From Desertifilum tharense IPPAS B-1220 (GTDB taxonomy: Bacteria > Cyanobacteriota > Cyanobacteriia > Cyanobacteriales > Desertifilaceae): DNA of 64,000 nucleotides. Every line of letters starts with the position of its first letter. Within the stretch, counting starts at the first letter, position 1. The notes under the pieces were generated by a model that did not search any database, was not told the origin of the DNA, and was given only the letters and a program-made list of their open reading frames with translations. The stretch covers positions 62,001 through 126,000 of the forward strand of contig NZ_MJGC01000088.1 of NCBI RefSeq assembly GCF_001746915.1, given 5' to 3'. Made by a program: the position numbers and the translations under genes. This document shows positions 62,038 through 64,000 of this stretch, in pieces.

Positions 62038-62574
62038 TTAATCCACAGAACCCCAAAACCAGTTACCTACAGCACCCGGTTCCTTTGCAGTTAAAAACTC
62101 CCTCTTAGCAGAAACAAACTCTGGTTTGCTGAGGATGCCGTCCCGATCGGTATCAAGCTTGGAGAAGACAAAAGCCGATGTCTCCGCATCCATCTCAAAC
62201 GCGCTGAAGAACAGGCGATGCTCTTCGGCTGATATTTGACCATCACCGTCTAAATCAACGATGTCAAATAAAATCTCGATTAAAGGGTCTTCGTAATCTG
62301 GATTTGCAACCGCTTCTTCTATGCCCTGACAAAACTCTTCCGGGCTTACCTTGCCATCTCCATCCGCATCCGCTTTAGACCAAAAGTTTTCCCAAATATG
62401 GAGCCACTTAGACAATATCTCTTTGTGCATCTCCGAACCCGGCTCTGCGTTACGAAGCTGGGCAAACCTTGAGGCAAAAATCTCAGCATCTTCCTGACCA
62501 ATAAAATTGGAGCGATCGGCATCTAGGCAGCGAAAGTGATGCAGTAGCTTTTTTCTATGGTATTCGCTTAACAA
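62038..62574 (-). CDS. EF-hand calcium-binding protein (four EF-hands)
   Basis: 178 aa. The start is placed at TTG (62574-62572) because AAGGAGG lies 5 nt upstream; the longer open frame to 62742 runs into the penicillin-binding protein gene without support. EF-hand loops: DADRSNFIGQED, DADGDGKVSPEE, DLDGDGQISAEE and DTDRDGILSKPE, giving a calmodulin/calexcitin-like four-hand protein with all acidic loop positions mostly kept. It should bind Ca2+ in the cytoplasm as a buffer or sensor. It lies just downstream of the PBP gene on the same strand, with a 40-bp gap. Confidence 0.85.
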   Translation of the reverse strand: MLSEYHRKKLLHHFRCLDADRSNFIGQEDAEIFASRFAQLRNAEPGSEMHKEILSKWLHIWENFWSKADADGDGKVSPEEFCQGIEEAVANPDYEDPLIEILFDIVDLDGDGQISAEEHRLFFSAFEMDAETSAFVFSKLDTDRDGILSKPEFVSAKREFLTAKEPGAVGNWFWGSVD

Positions 62575-62614
62575 AATTTCCTCCTTGGTGTTTTGGCAAT
62601 TAACCCCGGTCTTC

Positions 62615-64000
62615 TTACCATTGATCGTTATAATACGGCTCTTCGTAATACGGCTCTTGATAAGCAGGTTCGGGTTCGGAATAGCTGTTACCGCCCGAAC
62701 TATTTTGGCTGCCGGTATTGGGGGCTGGAATGGGGCCGACAATCACCTGTCTGGGCGTGACGGGTTGAGCCTTAATACTGCCTTTGCGACCTTCGAGGGT
62801 GGGTAAGTCTGGGAATTTCTCGGCGGGGATATCTTTAGCCACTTCTGACATAAATTCACCCCAGGTAAAAGCCGCCGTCCCGCTGCTTCCCCAAGTCGGG
62901 TAATTATCATCATTCCCTAACCAAACCCCCGTAACCAGTTGGGGAATATAGCCGACAAACCACAAATCGCGGGCTTGTTCGGAGGTTCCCGTTTTACCTG
63001 CCACAGAGCGATCGCTCAAATAGGCCGGTCGTCCCGTCCCCGACTTGACTACGCCTTCCAACATCCAGGTCATAATGGCGGCGCTATTGGGATCGACGGC
63101 TTGGCGCGCTTTATATTTCCCATCAAAAATCACCTCTCCCCGGCGGTTGAGGACGCGGCGAATTCCATGCGCTTCGTTAAATTTCCCTTTCGCGGCCAGG
63201 GTGCCATAGGCGTTGGTGAGTTCGAGCAAATTCACTTCCAACGCGCCCAACGCTAGGGTGTAATAGGGCTTGAGTTCTGAAACAATCCCCATTTCCTTCG
63301 CCATCCGGATCGCGGGTTCAAAACCGACATCAATCAGCACTTTCACCGCCACAATATTAATGGAAGCGGTGAGGGCATTATCCATCGACACCCACCCTCT
63401 AAAGGTTTTGCCGTAGTTTTCGGGTTTATACCCATCCACGGTATAGGGCGAGTCTAGATAGCCATCGTAGGGCGAGAAGCCTGCCGCGATCGCCGCCGTA
63501 TACACAAACGTCTTAAACGTTGAACCCGGTTGCCGTTGCGCCTGGGTGACGCGATTAAATTGGTTTTGATTAAAATCTTGACCCCCCACCATCGCTTTAA
63601 TTTGACCGTTGCGGGGATCGACCGCCACCAGCGCCGCTTGTTCAAAGCCTTGGGCCGGCCCGTCAATTTCAATGGCGTTTTTCACGGCTTTTTCCGCGAT
63701 CGCCTGCCAGCGCATATTTAAGGTGGTTTCTACCGTCAATCCTCCCACGGCCAACTCTTCTGGGGGCACCAGCTTGGGAAGTTGTTGCTCCACATAGGAG
63801 GTAAAATAAGGCGCTTTGACATCAAACCGCTTGGGCGGACTCGGATTTAAACCCAAAGGGGCCGCCTGGGCTGCGGTGGATTCCTGGGGGGTAATTTGCC
63901 CCACCTCTTCCATCCGCCGCAACACAATATTGCGCCGTTGCAGGGCAATATCGGGGTTTTCTAGAGGCGAGTAGTTACTGGGGGCGGGTGGCAAACCGGC
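62615..64000 (-). CDS. Class A penicillin-binding protein, C-terminal part (partial)
   Basis: Bifunctional peptidoglycan glycosyltransferase/transpeptidase, cut by the right edge. The visible part starts with the end of the glycosyltransferase domain (AGLPPAPSNYSPLENPDIAL). It continues with the transpeptidase: SxxK in QPGSTFKTF, SxN in TASINIVAVK, and KTGT in VAGKTGTSEQ, all intact. The C-terminal tail is low-complexity and Tyr/Glu/Pro-rich (YQEPYYEEPYYNDQW), a species-variable end. It polymerises and crosslinks peptidoglycan at the cytoplasmic membrane. The EF-hand gene follows on the same strand. Confidence 0.93.
   Translation of the reverse strand, partial: AGLPPAPSNYSPLENPDIALQRRNIVLRRMEEVGQITPQESTAAQAAPLGLNPSPPKRFDVKAPYFTSYVEQQLPKLVPPEELAVGGLTVETTLNMRWQAIAEKAVKNAIEIDGPAQGFEQAALVAVDPRNGQIKAMVGGQDFNQNQFNRVTQAQRQPGSTFKTFVYTAAIAAGFSPYDGYLDSPYTVDGYKPENYGKTFRGWVSMDNALTASINIVAVKVLIDVGFEPAIRMAKEMGIVSELKPYYTLALGALEVNLLELTNAYGTLAAKGKFNEAHGIRRVLNRRGEVIFDGKYKARQAVDPNSAAIMTWMLEGVVKSGTGRPAYLSDRSVAGKTGTSEQARDLWFVGYIPQLVTGVWLGNDDNYPTWGSSGTAAFTWGEFMSEVAKDIPAEKFPDLPTLEGRKGSIKAQPVTPRQVIVGPIPAPNTGSQNSSGGNSYSEPEPAYQEPYYEEPYYNDQW

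Noticed and set aside
62575..62742. N-terminal extension of the EF-hand protein
   Set aside because: It overlaps the penicillin-binding protein C-terminus in another frame, while a strong ribosome site points to the TTG at 62574.

Overview
The window looks like chromosomal DNA of a filamentous-type cyanobacterium. The palindrome GCGATCGC and its core are scattered through almost every gene, and the gene set is cyanobacterial: a tocopherol cyclase, a small Psb35-like photosystem II assembly protein, a cyanobacterial-length NADP isocitrate dehydrogenase, phytochrome-style PAS/GAF kinases, AAA-WD40 and NACHT-HEAT proteins, and a TpsB/Omp85 porin. Heptanucleotide/37-bp tandem repeats and several families of short palindromic repeats are also present. 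The species cannot be fixed from the sequence alone.

Layout. 1-9.4 kb: an oligopeptide-type ABC binding lipoprotein (cut by the left edge), an SDR epimerase, a small membrane protein, an HNH nuclease/SF2 helicase/SRAP trio, a glycosyltransferase and an aldo-keto reductase. 9.4-30 kb: two very large PAS/GAF sensor kinases bracket a run of three dynamin-like GTPases with two small membrane proteins, a YdcF-family protein, tRNA-Arg(CCU), tocopherol cyclase and membrane proteins. 30-38 kb: icd, a DUF6888/DUF6887-like small gene pair whose first member is interrupted by a stop codon, a 1401-aa HTH-NACHT-HEAT protein with near-identical repeats, and a GNAT acetyltransferase. 38.2-42.8 kb: a Ro60/Y-RNA-like locus (see below). 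42.8-52 kb: two secreted paralogues, an AAA ATPase, a repeat array, GNAT, thioesterase, an HTH protein, a VIT-vWA protein, fructosamine kinase and a DUF427 protein. 52-64 kb: AAA-WD40 protein, TpsB porin, a conserved unknown, rsmB, psb35, an EF-hand protein and a class A PBP cut by the right edge.

The most striking region is 38.2-42.8 kb. One strand carries a promoter, two small ORFs, a 234-aa conserved unknown, a diverged Ro60 (TROVE + vWA) protein and a DIP1984-family protein. The gaps between these genes hold at least five structured RNAs. Each RNA has a long terminal stem built to the same plan: a GC-rich outer helix, an asymmetric internal loop with 5' CCYHACC-type and 3' AACTT/AACTC sequence, and an inner helix ending in CTTACA-like sequence. 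Four of the five carry a recognisable tRNA body at the tip. Two bodies (Leu-UAG-like and Lys-CUU-like) are in normal order, entered through a truncated acceptor stem. Two are circularly permuted, with the acceptor stem closed by a 7-nt loop: one (Phe-GAA-like) is entered through the D-loop, the other through the anticodon stem. The fifth RNA has only the stem and a short hairpin. Ro60 proteins are known to bind the terminal stem of Y RNAs, and bacterial YrlA RNAs are known to mimic tRNA, so I read this as a multi-RNA Ro60/Y-RNA system in which different tRNAs were grafted onto a common Ro-binding stem at different entry points. All of this was folded by hand and has not been tested by search or experiment.
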